Positions 17,978 through 26,669 of a stretch of 40,875 nt of DNA are shown here, piece after piece. The DNA is from Clostridiaceae bacterium (lineage in GTDB: Bacteria > Bacillota > Clostridia > Peptostreptococcales > Natronincolaceae): the NCBI GenBank assembly GCA_020832135.1, contig JAFIFG010000051.1:1-40875 (forward strand), in the 5' to 3' direction. The stretch's first letter is position 1. Every line of letters starts with the position of its first letter. The notes under the pieces are model-generated. The model worked only from the letters and a program-made list of their open reading frames with translations, did no database searches and had not been told where the DNA came from. Made by a program: the position numbers and the translations under genes.

Positions 17978-18133
17978 TTATATCTCCTCCTCTTCTTGAA
18001 AATACATATACAGCTTGTCCTCTTCTTTTCTATACTGGATTTCATTTAGATAAAACTCTGGATTTTCTGAATCGTAGAGTCTATGTTCTTTACCATAATC
18101 CTTTAAAATCTCCAACAACTTTCCTATCTTCAT
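17978..18133 (-). CDS. Small acidic hypothetical protein
   Basis: A 51-residue frame (starts MKIGKLLEILKDYGKEHRLY, ends YMYFQEEEEI) preceded by GGGGGAT. Its stop codon directly abuts the ATG of the SSB-like gene, the usual sign of coupled translation. The gap to the upstream gene is 14 bp. The family is not recognised. The tight packing in the operon is the main support. Confidence 0.65.
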   Translation of the reverse strand: MKIGKLLEILKDYGKEHRLYDSENPEFYLNEIQYRKEEDKLYMYFQEEEEI

Positions 18134-18147
18134 CTGTACATCCCCCT

Positions 18148-18555
18148 CTATTTTCCCTTCCGCATCCCTACAGAAGTTTTTTCATAGGTACTCACTAATC
18201 CCTCTAGCCAAGATGGTAGTTCTTCCTCATTCTCCTCCACTTGCTCCCTAACAAAGGCTGCTAAGCTATTTGCATTCACCGTCTCATAAACTAAATCGCC
18301 ATAGCCTTCCCGCTTTAAGGTAGAGAATAAATCTTCCTTCTTATAAGGTATGACACTGGCATAAAGCTTGGTGTTTAAGTAAAAGATCAGCCCAGCTCTA
18401 TTAAAGCTCTGCATTTCCTCCTCTATCATTAACTGAGACAATGCTGCCTCCATGATGTCTATTTCATCCTTCACCTTCTTCCCCATTTCATCCACCTGCT
18501 TTTTTAAGTCCTTTAGCGCCTTTAATCTATCTGCCAAATCAAACATTTCCATCAT
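18148..18555 (-). CDS. Phage early coiled-coil protein, unknown function
   Basis: 135 residues, ATG preceded by AAAGGAGG. The first 50 residues form a heptad coiled coil (LADRLKALKDLKKQVDEMGKK). The rest contains FNRAGLIFYLNTKLYASVIP and GDLVYETVNANSLAAFV. This type of short protein regularly accompanies the SNF2 helicase and SSB genes in clostridial and bacillus phages; I know it without a solid name. It overlaps the 3' end of the SNF2 gene by 17 bp. A Gam-like nuclease-inhibitor role was considered but not supported. Confidence 0.7.
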   Translation of the reverse strand: MMEMFDLADRLKALKDLKKQVDEMGKKVKDEIDIMEAALSQLMIEEEMQSFNRAGLIFYLNTKLYASVIPYKKEDLFSTLKREGYGDLVYETVNANSLAAFVREQVEENEEELPSWLEGLVSTYEKTSVGMRKGK

Positions 18556-20234
18556 CTGTATTTCCTCCTTTAAAATAGTCCCTCCAATTGTCCACGACTT
18601 CCTTCGCTATATTTTCCTTCCTCTCCAATGCTGCTAGAATTTTCTCATCCACCGTCTTTGGAGCTATTAAATGAATATAAGTACAAGTGTTTTTCTGACC
18701 AATCCTATGGATCCTGGCCTTTGCTTGGGAGTAGTTGGCATAGTTGAAATCCAAGCTGTAGAATACTGCTGTGTCTGCTGCATGAAGGGTAATGCCTAAG
18801 CCTGCCGTTTGTATTTGGGCAAGAAAGACTTTGCAATTTTCCTCCTGCTGAAACCGTTCTATAGCTTCGCCCCTATCCTTTACTTCTCCAGTGATGTGAC
18901 GATACTCTAGCCTCATCTTCTCCAGCATCTGTTGTATAGCTTTAATCTCCGGTAGAAACCGTGCAAAGATCACCAACTTCTTTCCAGATGCCGCTATATC
19001 CTCAAGGATTTCCTGTAGGGCCTTCAACTTTGCCATAGAGATTTCCCCAGTTTTTCCTTCATCTGTATGAAGATGCCCTCCCGTAATTTGGCTAAGTCTC
19101 AGTAGCTTAGTTAAAACATTCTGTGCTGTAACTTCTCCATTTTCCAAGGCTACATAGCTATCCTTTAGAATGTTTTTATAGACCTTCTCTGCCTTGGTTT
19201 CTAAAGGACAATACCTTATTTCATCCACCACCTCCGGTAAATCTAAGGCTTCTTCCTTTGTTACTCTCAAGGCGATGGAATGAGCCTTCCTAATCAACTC
19301 CTCCATATTCCTATAGCCAATCACCTGATACTTTCCGTAGCCTCCCATAATGGCATGTTTTGCCTTGAAACTATAGTAGCTTGTGCCAAAGATACTTTTG
19401 TCTAAGAATCGATATTGACTCCAAAGATCCAGCGGTGCATTTTGTACCGGAGTGCCGGAAAGAATCAATTTGTATTTTCCTATATCCCCTAATTTATGTA
19501 ATGCCTTTGATTGCTTAGCTGTAGGGGATTTGATCCTTTGGCTTTCATCGGCTATAATCATCTCCGGTTGCCACTCAATCAGTTCTTCTAGAATTCGCCA
19601 TGTGGCTTCATAATTAATCACTGCTATGTGTAGAGCTTCCTTATTCTTGAAACTATTTAACTGTTGGATGCGATTTTTACTACTTCCTTCCAGTACTTTT
19701 ACTTCATAATCAAAGACTGCATACTCCTTTAGCTCCTTTGGCCATACCGATACTACAGAAGTTGGAGCTACAATCAATACCCTCCTTGCCTTCTTTTCTA
19801 GATAAATCCTTCCCATAATAGCCATTGCAGTTAAGGTTTTACTCAACCACAACCCATTTCAAATAGAAGGCCAAATCCTTCCCTATAGGTTGTCATATCA
19901 TCACCCCCATGATCTGTAGGGCTATGTTATAACCCTTGATTTGATGTTGAAAAGGTATTGCCTTGATGGGCATTGGTGCTAAGGACTCCACCTTTGTTGA
20001 CAACCGTTCACCTTCCGTCTTTCTTCTTAATTGTTGCTGCTCTTTATAAAACTCCTTGATATCCCCTTCTAGCTTCGCCACTGGTTTTAACATTTCTATA
20101 CTCTCCAATGTTGCAGGAACGGTCCAAACCTTTCTATCGGGATGCCACCTTCTGCCGGGGATTTCTTTAATTAAATTCTTGTAGAGATAACTATCAGTAA
20201 GTTCAATCCTATCTTCCTGTAATACTGCCCTCAA
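18539..20234 (-). pseudogene. SNF2-family DEAD/DEAH helicase gene broken by frameshifts at the Walker A region
   Basis: The N-terminal piece (20234-19893, TTG start after AAGGAGG) ends early at LQIMGVMI. The remaining 430 residues resume in another frame at about 19850 (LSKTLTAMAIMG) and hold the other SNF2 motifs: IIADESQ, LSGTPVQN, and the helicase C-terminal QTAGLGITL and QAKARIHRIGQ. Between them, 19900-19850 reads GFGLLFEMGCG in the third frame. One extra G in the G-run at 19909-19913 and one extra T near 19850 would restore a single 560-residue protein with a Walker A-like EMGCG..KT. As written the ATP-binding loop is split, so the gene is either inactivated or affected by homopolymer sequencing errors. 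In phages this translocase belongs to the replication module. Confidence 0.8.
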
Positions 20235-20295
20235 TAATTTTCCTCCTTTGAATATTTTTTGAAAATTCAGCTATTTTGTAACTGTCTTTTCATTC

Positions 20296-20514
20296 CTATA
20301 AAACTTGATTTTCCTCTGCCCATCTAATAAAGGCTTGTTTAGGGATAATAATTCTTTTTCCTGTTAGTTCCCTATCCATTTTGGGGAAGCCTTTGCTATG
20401 TATTAGTTCTAAAGCTTTTGGAAGAGATATTTGCAATATATCTGCTAGATCAGATGCCTTTAGAAACAACGGTAATTCTTCTACACTTTTATAAATTTTC
20501 TTTGCAAGTGCCAA
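20296..20514 (-). CDS. Excisionase-like small helix-turn-helix protein
   Basis: 72-75 residues. The TTG at 20514 sits at proper distance from AAGGGGG; the GTG at 20523 overlaps it. The body fits the MerR-like/HTH_17 excisionase fold: ASDLADILQISLPKALELIHSKGFP, then GKRIIIPKQAFIRWAEE. Such proteins bind DNA near attachment sites or act as small regulators. It lies between the Cro-like gene and the SNF2 gene and is a candidate Xis partner for Int1. Confidence 0.7.
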   Translation of the reverse strand: MALAKKIYKSVEELPLFLKASDLADILQISLPKALELIHSKGFPKMDRELTGKRIIIPKQAFIRWAEENQVL

Positions 20515-20592
20515 TTTTTCCACCCCCTTTAACCATTGGCATAGTCAATACTAGTTCTGTATATGGAGTTTTATTTGATGAATTTCTTTGGC

Positions 20593-20784
20593 TCAATTCA
20601 TCTTAAAAACCTTCTCCACCTTTTCTCCTAAGGCTTGAGAAAGCTTCTGCATCACTTCAAAGCTTGGATTGTTTCTTTTCCCCTTAGCTAGTAAATGAAT
20701 ATAAGCTGATGTTAAGCCAGATGCTTTAGCGAGATCTCCATAACTCATAGCTTTTTTAGCCCTTATACTATCAATACGATTCAT
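20593..20784 (-). CDS. Cro-like XRE-family repressor
   Basis: 63 residues, a single Cro/C1-type helix-turn-helix (AKKAMSYGDLAKASGLTSAYIHLLAKGKRNNPSFEVMQKLSQALG). It is transcribed divergently from the CI-like repressor across a 215-bp region with repeated operator-like words. It is the first gene of the leftward early operon, the position of Cro in temperate phages. The ATG follows a GGGGGG-rich ribosome site. Confidence 0.85.
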   Translation of the reverse strand: MNRIDSIRAKKAMSYGDLAKASGLTSAYIHLLAKGKRNNPSFEVMQKLSQALGEKVEKVFKMN

Positions 20785-20802
20785 TTTCCCACCCCCCTTG
20801 TT

Positions 20803-20985
20803 AAACTATGTGTTTATATTAACATGAACTATGTGTTTGTATAAATAAGGATTTAAACTGATAGTTTGTGTTTTCTCAGAGTTATAGCCTAAACATCTAT
20901 CTATTTCTTTTTATTGCATTAAATTTCTAAATATTTCATTGATTTTTATTAACCATCAGTTTATAATATAATAAACAGTTAGTTT
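20803..20985. promoter_or_regulatory. Divergent operator/promoter region of the lysogeny switch
   Basis: Operator-like 12-13-bp words recur between the Cro-like and CI-like genes. AACTATGTGTTT occurs twice (20804-20815 and 20827-20838, 23 bp apart). The palindrome AAACTGATAGTTT is at 20855-20867, AACCATCAGTTT at 20951-20962 and AAACAGTTAGTTT at 20973-20985. On the plus strand TTGATT (20939-20944), 17 bp, TATAAT (20962-20967) is a near-consensus promoter for the repressor gene. Two operators flank its -10 box, which fits autoregulation. The two AACTATGTGTTT copies lie where the leftward early promoter should be. Confidence 0.7.
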
Positions 20986-20999
20986 AAGGAGGTATTCTT

Positions 21000-21530
21000 T
21001 TGCTAGGTAGCAATGTAAAAAGAATCATGGAATTAAGGGGAATTTCAGCTAAGGATTTGGCCATGAAGCTAGATATTTCGCCAACTTATTTAAGTTATGT
21101 TATGAATGACAAACGAAAACCAAGTTTTGATATGTTGGAGAAATTAGCAGAAGCTTTGAATGTTTCCTTAGCAGATTTAGTAAGAGAAGAAAAAATTGCA
21201 AAACTAGATAAGAAGCTTTTTAGCCAAAAGGAAGGCTTTGATCATTTTGTAAAACAGCAGTTGTTGTTATTAGGTTATGAAGTAGTTTATAAACCAGAGG
21301 ATAATTATCTATATTTAGTGGGTCAGGAAGGAACTTTTGAAATTTCTATGAATCAGCTGGAGGACCTCACAAATAACATAAAGTCCTATCTAAATTTTAA
21401 AGTTCATGAACTAATGACTGCATCTAAAAAAATTAATATCAAACCAAAATATGAACTAAGGGCTGCCCACAACGACGATGTTTCAGAAGAGGAAAGGCAA
21501 TTGATGGAGCAGGACCTTGACGATTTATAA
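21000..21530 (+). CDS. CI-like XRE-family transcriptional repressor
   Basis: 176 residues from a TTG start preceded by AAGGAGGT. Residues 5-60 are an XRE helix-turn-helix (MELRGISAKDLAMKLDISPTYLSYVMNDKRKPSFDMLEKLAEALN). The C-terminal part is acidic and helical, with no LexA-type peptidase motif. It therefore probably responds to the ImmA-type protease encoded next rather than by self-cleavage. It is first in the order repressor, ImmA, integrase, all on the plus strand with gaps of 18 and 12 bp, as in ICEBs1-like and other Firmicute elements. Confidence 0.85.
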   Translation: MLGSNVKRIMELRGISAKDLAMKLDISPTYLSYVMNDKRKPSFDMLEKLAEALNVSLADLVREEKIAKLDKKLFSQKEGFDHFVKQQLLLLGYEVVYKPEDNYLYLVGQEGTFEISMNQLEDLTNNIKSYLNFKVHELMTASKKINIKPKYELRAAHNDDVSEEERQLMEQDLDDL

Positions 21531-21548
21531 AATGTTGAGGTGATTTAT

Positions 21549-22013
21549 TTGAATGTATATGAACTGTTACTTCTAGAGTCAGAGGAGAATTCCGTTATTG
21601 TAGTGGAGAAATATTTCAAATCTAAAGCTAAAGGATTATGTAAAAACAATAAGATTGGTATAAGTAAGAAGCTAGTTACAACAATAGAAAAAAGTTGTAT
21701 TCTAGCTGAGGAGCTGGGTCATTACCATACAACCACAGGGAATATATTAGATCAGTCTAAGATAGAAAATAGAAAGCAGGAATTAAAGGCTCGAAGATGG
21801 GCTGTTAAAAAGCTTATTCGTGTAGAGCAATTTATAGATGCTTTTGAAGCAGGTGTTACAAACCGATATGAACTAGCAGAATTCCTTGATGTTACAGAGG
21901 AATTTATCGATACTGCTATAGAACATTTTCAAAGGGTTTATGGACATTCTTATACAATAGGAGCCTACACTATTTATTTTAGCCCTTTGTGTGTATATAA
22001 AAGTTTTGAGTAA
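21549..22013 (+). CDS. ImmA/IrrE-family metallopeptidase
   Basis: 154 residues from a TTG that lies 7 bp after GAGGTGA; the GTG at 21540 is part of that ribosome site. The signature ILAEELGHYHTTTGNI has the (H/E)ExxH-like zinc-binding pattern, here AEELGHYH, usual for ImmA proteins of this type. The C-terminal part has helices (RYELAEFLDVTEEFIDTAIEHF). ImmA proteases cleave the partner repressor to trigger excision and induction; the partner here should be the CI-like protein just upstream. The sequence appears complete. Confidence 0.85.
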   Translation: MNVYELLLLESEENSVIVVEKYFKSKAKGLCKNNKIGISKKLVTTIEKSCILAEELGHYHTTTGNILDQSKIENRKQELKARRWAVKKLIRVEQFIDAFEAGVTNRYELAEFLDVTEEFIDTAIEHFQRVYGHSYTIGAYTIYFSPLCVYKSFE

Positions 22014-22025
22014 AGGAGGAATAGC

Positions 22026-23291
22026 ATGGCCAGTAAAAGAGGTCAAGGGGAAGGAAATATAAGAAAAAGAAAGGATGGTAAATGGGAGGCGAGATATACC
22101 ATAGGTAAAGATGAAAATGGCAAACAAATTAGAAAGAGTATTTATGGGAAAAGTAGACAAGAAGTATCCCAAAGATTAACCAAAGTACTGAATGAAATTA
22201 ATTCTGGCATCTTTGTGGAACCTACTAAAATAACCCTTAATATTTGGCTTTCTACATGGTTAAAGGAATATAAAAAACCTTCTATAAAGCCTAAAACCTA
22301 TGATAGTTATGTACATACCATTGATTATTTCATTCGACCAGTCATAGGTCATATCGTATTAAAGGACTTAAGGCCGGATCATATTCAGACTATGTTAAAT
22401 GCATTAAAAGATAGAATGCCAGTAAGGTCAGAGCAAGCAGTAGCAAAGCTTGAAGAAGAGCTAAGGGGTACAAATACCCCTACAGTTAAAAAGGCTATTA
22501 AAGAGGAAATTCAAAAGCATAAACTAAACAAAGTTTCTTCTAGAACTGTAGAATATGTTTACATTATTTTAAATGGTGCCCTCAAGCAGGCCCTTAAAAA
22601 TAACCTTGTGGTAAGAAATTCTTGTGAAGCTGTAAGTCTTCCTAAGGCTAAGGATAAAAAGGAAATCAAAGTTCTCACTACAGAAGAACAAAGGAAATTT
22701 ATTGAGACTATTAAAGGACATAGATTAGAAGCAGCTTTCTTGCTTAACATTTCTACTGGAGTGCGAGTGGGAGAATTATTGGGTCTTACTTGGAATAACG
22801 TTAACTTTAACGAAGGGACTATTAAAATAATCCAAACTGTAGGAAGAGTAAAAAACCAAGAAACAGGGAGGTCTTCTTTACAATTTGATACACCTAAAAC
22901 GGAAAAGAGTAAAAGAGTTATACCCCTACTTCCTCAAGTAATAACTGCTTTAGAAAAGCATAAAACTTTACAACAGGAGCACATGACTACCATTGGAGAA
23001 GGTTATGCACCCTATAATTTAGTATTCTGTACAGAGTTGGGGAACCCTATAGATCCTAAAAATTATGATAGAAGTTTTAAAGGAATTTTGAAAAATGCTG
23101 AAATGGATGACATTAATCTACATGCCCTAAGACATACATTTGCTACTAGAGGCTTGGAAAATGGTATAGAAATGAAAGTAATGCAGGAATTACTAGGACA
23201 TTCTAGTATGCTACTGACGGCTGATATATATAGCCATGTGCTACCAGATCATAAAAGAAAAGCTATGGATAAGTTAAAGAATATCTTTTAA
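22026..23291 (+). CDS. Tyrosine-type site-specific integrase (Int1)
   Basis: 421 residues, ATG after AAAGGAGG. It has an N-terminal AP2-like arm-binding domain (RGQGEGNIRKRKDGKWEARYT), a SAM-like core-binding domain (about 60-130) and a catalytic domain with Arg in TGVRVGELLGL, HALRHTFATR and LLGHSSMLLTADIYSHV (His and the tyrosine nucleophile). It should insert element 1 into the 3' part of tRNA-Arg: the tRNA fragment lies 90 bp after its stop. It is clearly related to Int2 but has an extra, highly charged segment of some 35 residues between the core-binding and catalytic domains (SEQAVAKLEEELRG to EEIQKHKLNK). Confidence 0.95.
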   Translation: MASKRGQGEGNIRKRKDGKWEARYTIGKDENGKQIRKSIYGKSRQEVSQRLTKVLNEINSGIFVEPTKITLNIWLSTWLKEYKKPSIKPKTYDSYVHTIDYFIRPVIGHIVLKDLRPDHIQTMLNALKDRMPVRSEQAVAKLEEELRGTNTPTVKKAIKEEIQKHKLNKVSSRTVEYVYIILNGALKQALKNNLVVRNSCEAVSLPKAKDKKEIKVLTTEEQRKFIETIKGHRLEAAFLLNISTGVRVGELLGLTWNNVNFNEGTIKIIQTVGRVKNQETGRSSLQFDTPKTEKSKRVIPLLPQVITALEKHKTLQQEHMTTIGEGYAPYNLVFCTELGNPIDPKNYDRSFKGILKNAEMDDINLHALRHTFATRGLENGIEMKVMQELLGHSSMLLTADIYSHVLPDHKRKAMDKLKNIF

Positions 23292-23333
23292 CTTTATATT
23301 TTTTTACTTTTCAAGGGGTAAAGTAGGGGTATA

Positions 23334-23425
23334 AACTAAAAAACACCTACAAGATAAAATCCTGTAAGTGTTGTAATAACTGGTGCGCCCAGAGAGATTC
23401 GAACTCCCGACCTTCTGATTCGTAG
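23334..23425. repeat. Attachment-site repeat with tRNA-Arg 3' fragment (left copy)
   Basis: 92 bp that match 40688-40779 with only two differences. The right half (23381-23425) is the last 45 nt of tRNA-Arg(ACG) on the minus strand, from the anticodon loop to CCA. The left half carries the tRNA terminator hairpin with a T-run on the minus strand. Beyond 23425 the tRNA homology ends abruptly, so this is a split half-gene and not a functional tRNA. It is the attachment site shared by the right end of element 1 and the left end of element 2. Confidence 0.95.
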
Positions 23426-23541
23426 ATATAAACCACCTACCTCTTATAGTTTTATTACTCTTTACGATGTAGCTTTTATAAGTATTTAAGCATAGTCTTA
23501 TCTCTTAATATACCATATCTTATTATATTTTTTTATTGTCT

Positions 23542-23560
23542 TAGTAGTAAGGTAGTAGTA
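23542..23560. repeat. Integrase arm-type site, left end of element 2
   Basis: TAGTAGTAAGGTAGTAGTA occurs here and, identically and in the same orientation, at 40668-40686. A further AGTAGTAGTA follows at 23563-23572. In the excised circle the copies would flank the attachment core, as arm-binding sites of lambda-type integrases do. The rest of 23427-23789 is AT-rich and holds no recognisable gene. Confidence 0.75.
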
Positions 23561-23789
23561 TAAGTAGTAGTATTCTTTTAAGGTCTTAAGAAAAAAGAAA
23601 ATATAATACATTAAATCTCCTATTCCACCAAATGCATAAATAAATTTTAGTATTTATAGGTTTTTGCAACAATTTTAATTTTGCTGTATTATTAGTGGAA
23701 TATTTACTTAAATATTATTCTGTATTTATCAATCAAATTAATATTTATTATTTACTAAGAACTTTAAATTGCTTCTATAAATTTAAATT

Positions 23790-24716
23790 TTACTCAGGTT
23801 GTCCATTTTTCCATTTTCCTGAATATTTCACATTACCATTTTCTTCATATAAAGTTCCTTTTCCGTGATACTGTCCCCTATTAAACCTCCCTTTATATTT
23901 AATTGTATTTGAGTCTGTATAATAGTATAATTTTCCTTTTCCATGATATTCAGATTTTGAAAACCTTCCTTCATATACTAATATGTCATTTACAAATTGT
24001 TTTCCTTTTCCCTCAAATTCATTCTTTTTAAACTTTCCTGTATATAGAATTTGATTATTTAATAATGGCAATTTTGCTATTATTAAATAATCCCTGTTTT
24101 CATTTTTAAGCTGATCTTTAAAGCTTTCTATTTCTTCTTTATTATTTTCATAGTACTGATTTATGTTATTTGAAGCTGAAAGTAATAATGTTTCACTAAA
24201 ATCTAGACCTTCTCGTAGAGCATAATAATTTCCTTTGCCTTCATACTTACCATTTTTAAAATATCCCTCATATTTTATATATCTAACTCCTATACTTTCT
24301 AATTCTCGATATTCATAATATAAATCTGTCTCCTCAGTAGGTTTAGCATATTCAATCCCATATCCATGCATAATTCCCTTCTTGAAATTCCCAGCATATT
24401 CTATGCTGTAAAAATTATTCGGAAGAGAATAATTTAGTTTTAACAATACTCCAATTCCATGTGGCTTATTTTTTTTTAGTTTTCCTATATATGCATATTC
24501 TGTTTGTTCCATTGAGAGTGTATAATAAGGTGTTTTAAATAAGGGTCTTTCCCTTCTAATAAAGTGAATATCCTCTTCTTTTAGTGCTTCTATTTTTGAT
24601 TCAACTTTAACTCTTTGTCTAAACTTAATCTCGTACGTATCACCTTCAGTATTTCCAAAAGAGCATCCACTGAATACTATCATACCTAACATAAAATATA
24701 GTACCAATCTTTTCAT
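23790..24716 (-). CDS. MORN-repeat lipoprotein
   Basis: 308 residues from the ATG that follows GGAGG; an upstream in-frame start would spoil the signal peptide. It begins with a lipoprotein signal (MKRLVLYFMLGMIVFSGC, lipobox FSGC), so it should be anchored outside the membrane. The mature part contains at least seven MORN-type repeats (GKLKKNKPHGIGVL, GNFKKGIMHGYG, GYFKNGKYEGKGNY, GKFKKNEFEGKGKQ, GRFSKSEYHGKGKL, GRFNRGQYHGKGTLY, GKWKNGQPE). MORN repeats are beta-hairpins used for protein or lipid contacts; no enzymatic part is visible. It follows the SLH-protein gene by 76 bp in the same direction, which suggests a shared envelope role. Confidence 0.85.
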   Translation of the reverse strand: MKRLVLYFMLGMIVFSGCSFGNTEGDTYEIKFRQRVKVESKIEALKEEDIHFIRRERPLFKTPYYTLSMEQTEYAYIGKLKKNKPHGIGVLLKLNYSLPNNFYSIEYAGNFKKGIMHGYGIEYAKPTEETDLYYEYRELESIGVRYIKYEGYFKNGKYEGKGNYYALREGLDFSETLLLSASNNINQYYENNKEEIESFKDQLKNENRDYLIIAKLPLLNNQILYTGKFKKNEFEGKGKQFVNDILVYEGRFSKSEYHGKGKLYYYTDSNTIKYKGRFNRGQYHGKGTLYEENGNVKYSGKWKNGQPE

Positions 24717-24792
24717 AATTAACTTGCCTCCAAAATTTTTAAAATCATAAGGCAAGATATAACCTTATATCCTGCCTCTGCTAAATTCTTTT

Positions 24793-26487
24793 CTAATTAT
24801 TTTTTTGAATCACTCTTATTGCTTGATTATTTCTATCATAAAATATAAATTCATCATCATTATTTATAAATAGTTTTGAAATATTAAATGTTAACCCATC
24901 TAAAATTTCTATATCATTAGGAGTTAGTATTAATGTACTATCTCCTTCTGTGCTAAGTCTATAGATAGAGTTTGAACTTGCATAATAAAGGCTTTCTTTA
25001 TACGTGGTAATATCATTTGCAGGGAAAAAGTTTGGATGATCAGATTCTATCTCTTCGAACATTCCTGTTGCAAAGTTATACTTGCTAAATTCTTTACCTT
25101 CAACTATAAAGAAATCATTATTTATCTCAAATAAACTCCCCTTTATTACATCACCTAAATGAAATCTTCTTATCCTATTATCTTGTATCTTAAGTCCAAT
25201 ACGTACCCAACCTGTTGAACCTGACCGCATTCCTATAATTATTCCACCGTCCTCTACTACCAAAACACTTTCTACTTGGCTACTATTAAAACTAGGCATG
25301 TATTCTTTTGTTTCTGATTTGCTAAAAATTTTAACTACTTCAATAGAATCATTGAAAACTTCATATATTGCTAATTGTTCAGATTGCCTATATTTCCCTA
25401 CAAGATAAACTTTATCTCTATATTTATCATAAACTAATTTAGGTGCAAAAGACAACTGTGCCGAAAAGCCACTCTCCTTTATTACCTTCCCTTCTTTTAA
25501 TGGCAGGTCTTCACTAAAATTAACTAAAACCTGTGGAGATCCATTTTGTTTATTATATACTTTTATCTCTTTTTCATCTAAATAATACACTGTATGCGAT
25601 TTATCAACAACCAGTCTACCTTCTGAATGTATATAGGTTACATTCCCAATATCTAAGATTGTATCTACATTATAGCCTTCCATTATTTGTGGATTTTTCT
25701 TATATCCATCTTCCTTCTCTTTTTGGACTTGCCGATTTATCTCCTCCGCCTTATATGTTTCTTTAATATCAGTTATATCAGTAAATTTAGTGACATTTCC
25801 ATATTGATATGCTCTCCATAATAAGGTGGCAGCTTCTGCTCTTGTTACTGGATTTTGTGGTTTAAACGTTTCATCTCCATATCCTGATATTAATCCATTC
25901 TCAACAGCAATCGCTACATAACTTCTTGCTGAATTAGATATACCATCAAAGTCTTTAAACATAGCTCGTATTATGCTTTCATCTGCTAGTTTTGTATCAT
26001 AGCCCTTTAGCTTAACTAAAGCTACAGCTACATCTTCTCTAAGTGTTGGGCTATCAGGTTTGAAAAACAATTGTCCTGATTGATTTCTATAGCCTGTTAA
26101 ATAGTTTTTAGAAACTTCTACAAAAGGAAGGTGCCAGTCCGTAAGCTTTACATCTTCAAAACTAGATTTTTCTCCTCTTTCTACTGTAAGCCCAGCAGCA
26201 CTTACCATAACTTTAGCAAACTCTGCTCTTGAAACAACGTTTTCAGGTCTAAACCTTCCATCTGGATAACCTTGTAAAACTCCTCGTTCCTCCATTTCAG
26301 CAATATACATAAAAGCCCAATAGTCTTGAGGTACATCACTAAATTTCTGTAAATATTCTTTACTCGGCTTATTTTCATATTCTAATCCATATTCAACTGC
26401 ACTAGCAAATGATGTTATTGTTACAGACATCACCAAAATTATCGCTACCATCAACACATATATAGTTTTTCGCTTAAAGTTTAACAT
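24793..26487 (-). CDS. Secreted S-layer-homology (SLH) protein with a probable beta-propeller
   Basis: 564 residues with an N-terminal signal peptide (TIYVLMVAIILVMSVTITSFASA). Three SLH domains follow: FSDVPQDYWAFMYIAEMEERG with GYPDGRFRPENVVSRAEFAK, FEDVKLTDWHLPFVEVSK, and ISGYGDETFKPQNPVTRAEAA (about residues 45-230). SLH triplets bind pyruvylated cell-wall polymer, so the protein is surface-anchored. The C-terminal 330 residues are beta-rich with repeats such as ILDIGNVTYIHSEGRLVVD and YKESLYYASSNSIYRLS, suggesting a propeller; no enzyme motif is seen. ATG after GGAGG. Such cargo is unusual on an integrative element and could alter the cell surface. Confidence 0.88.
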   Translation of the reverse strand: MLNFKRKTIYVLMVAIILVMSVTITSFASAVEYGLEYENKPSKEYLQKFSDVPQDYWAFMYIAEMEERGVLQGYPDGRFRPENVVSRAEFAKVMVSAAGLTVERGEKSSFEDVKLTDWHLPFVEVSKNYLTGYRNQSGQLFFKPDSPTLREDVAVALVKLKGYDTKLADESIIRAMFKDFDGISNSARSYVAIAVENGLISGYGDETFKPQNPVTRAEAATLLWRAYQYGNVTKFTDITDIKETYKAEEINRQVQKEKEDGYKKNPQIMEGYNVDTILDIGNVTYIHSEGRLVVDKSHTVYYLDEKEIKVYNKQNGSPQVLVNFSEDLPLKEGKVIKESGFSAQLSFAPKLVYDKYRDKVYLVGKYRQSEQLAIYEVFNDSIEVVKIFSKSETKEYMPSFNSSQVESVLVVEDGGIIIGMRSGSTGWVRIGLKIQDNRIRRFHLGDVIKGSLFEINNDFFIVEGKEFSKYNFATGMFEEIESDHPNFFPANDITTYKESLYYASSNSIYRLSTEGDSTLILTPNDIEILDGLTFNISKLFINNDDEFIFYDRNNQAIRVIQKNN

Positions 26488-26669
26488 CTGTTTTCCTCCA
26501 ACCCTTCATAAGTTCTTTAAATTTTTTTATATACACCTTAAAACCAATACTATTTTCTTTAAATTTTTTAAAATATTACCCGCCTAAAATTTAAAATTTT
26601 ATAAAGTTTTCACTTTAATACAATCACACTATTTTAAAATATAAATGGTTAGTAATGATTACAATTGTA

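Larger units (their letters stand above)
1..23425. mobile_element. Element 1: prophage-derived or satellite element with defence cargo (right end only)
   Basis: The right end is defined by Int1 and the tRNA-Arg 3' fragment at 23381-23425. Reading leftwards there is a lysogeny switch, a minus-strand early/replication operon (20784 to 12923) ending in a strong terminator, and then cargo genes: YobI ATPase, ornate RNA candidate, EcoRII-type restriction-modification and a DrmE-like/NERD-helicase pair. No second copy of the tRNA fragment is visible to the left, so the far end is outside the window or degraded. The leftmost genes may therefore belong to the host or to another element. No packaging or structural genes are seen. 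Confidence 0.6.

Noticed and set aside
23381-23425. A second tRNA-Arg gene
   Set aside because: Only the 3' 45 nt are present and the sequence diverges from tRNA in the anticodon stem, so it is an attachment-site remnant.
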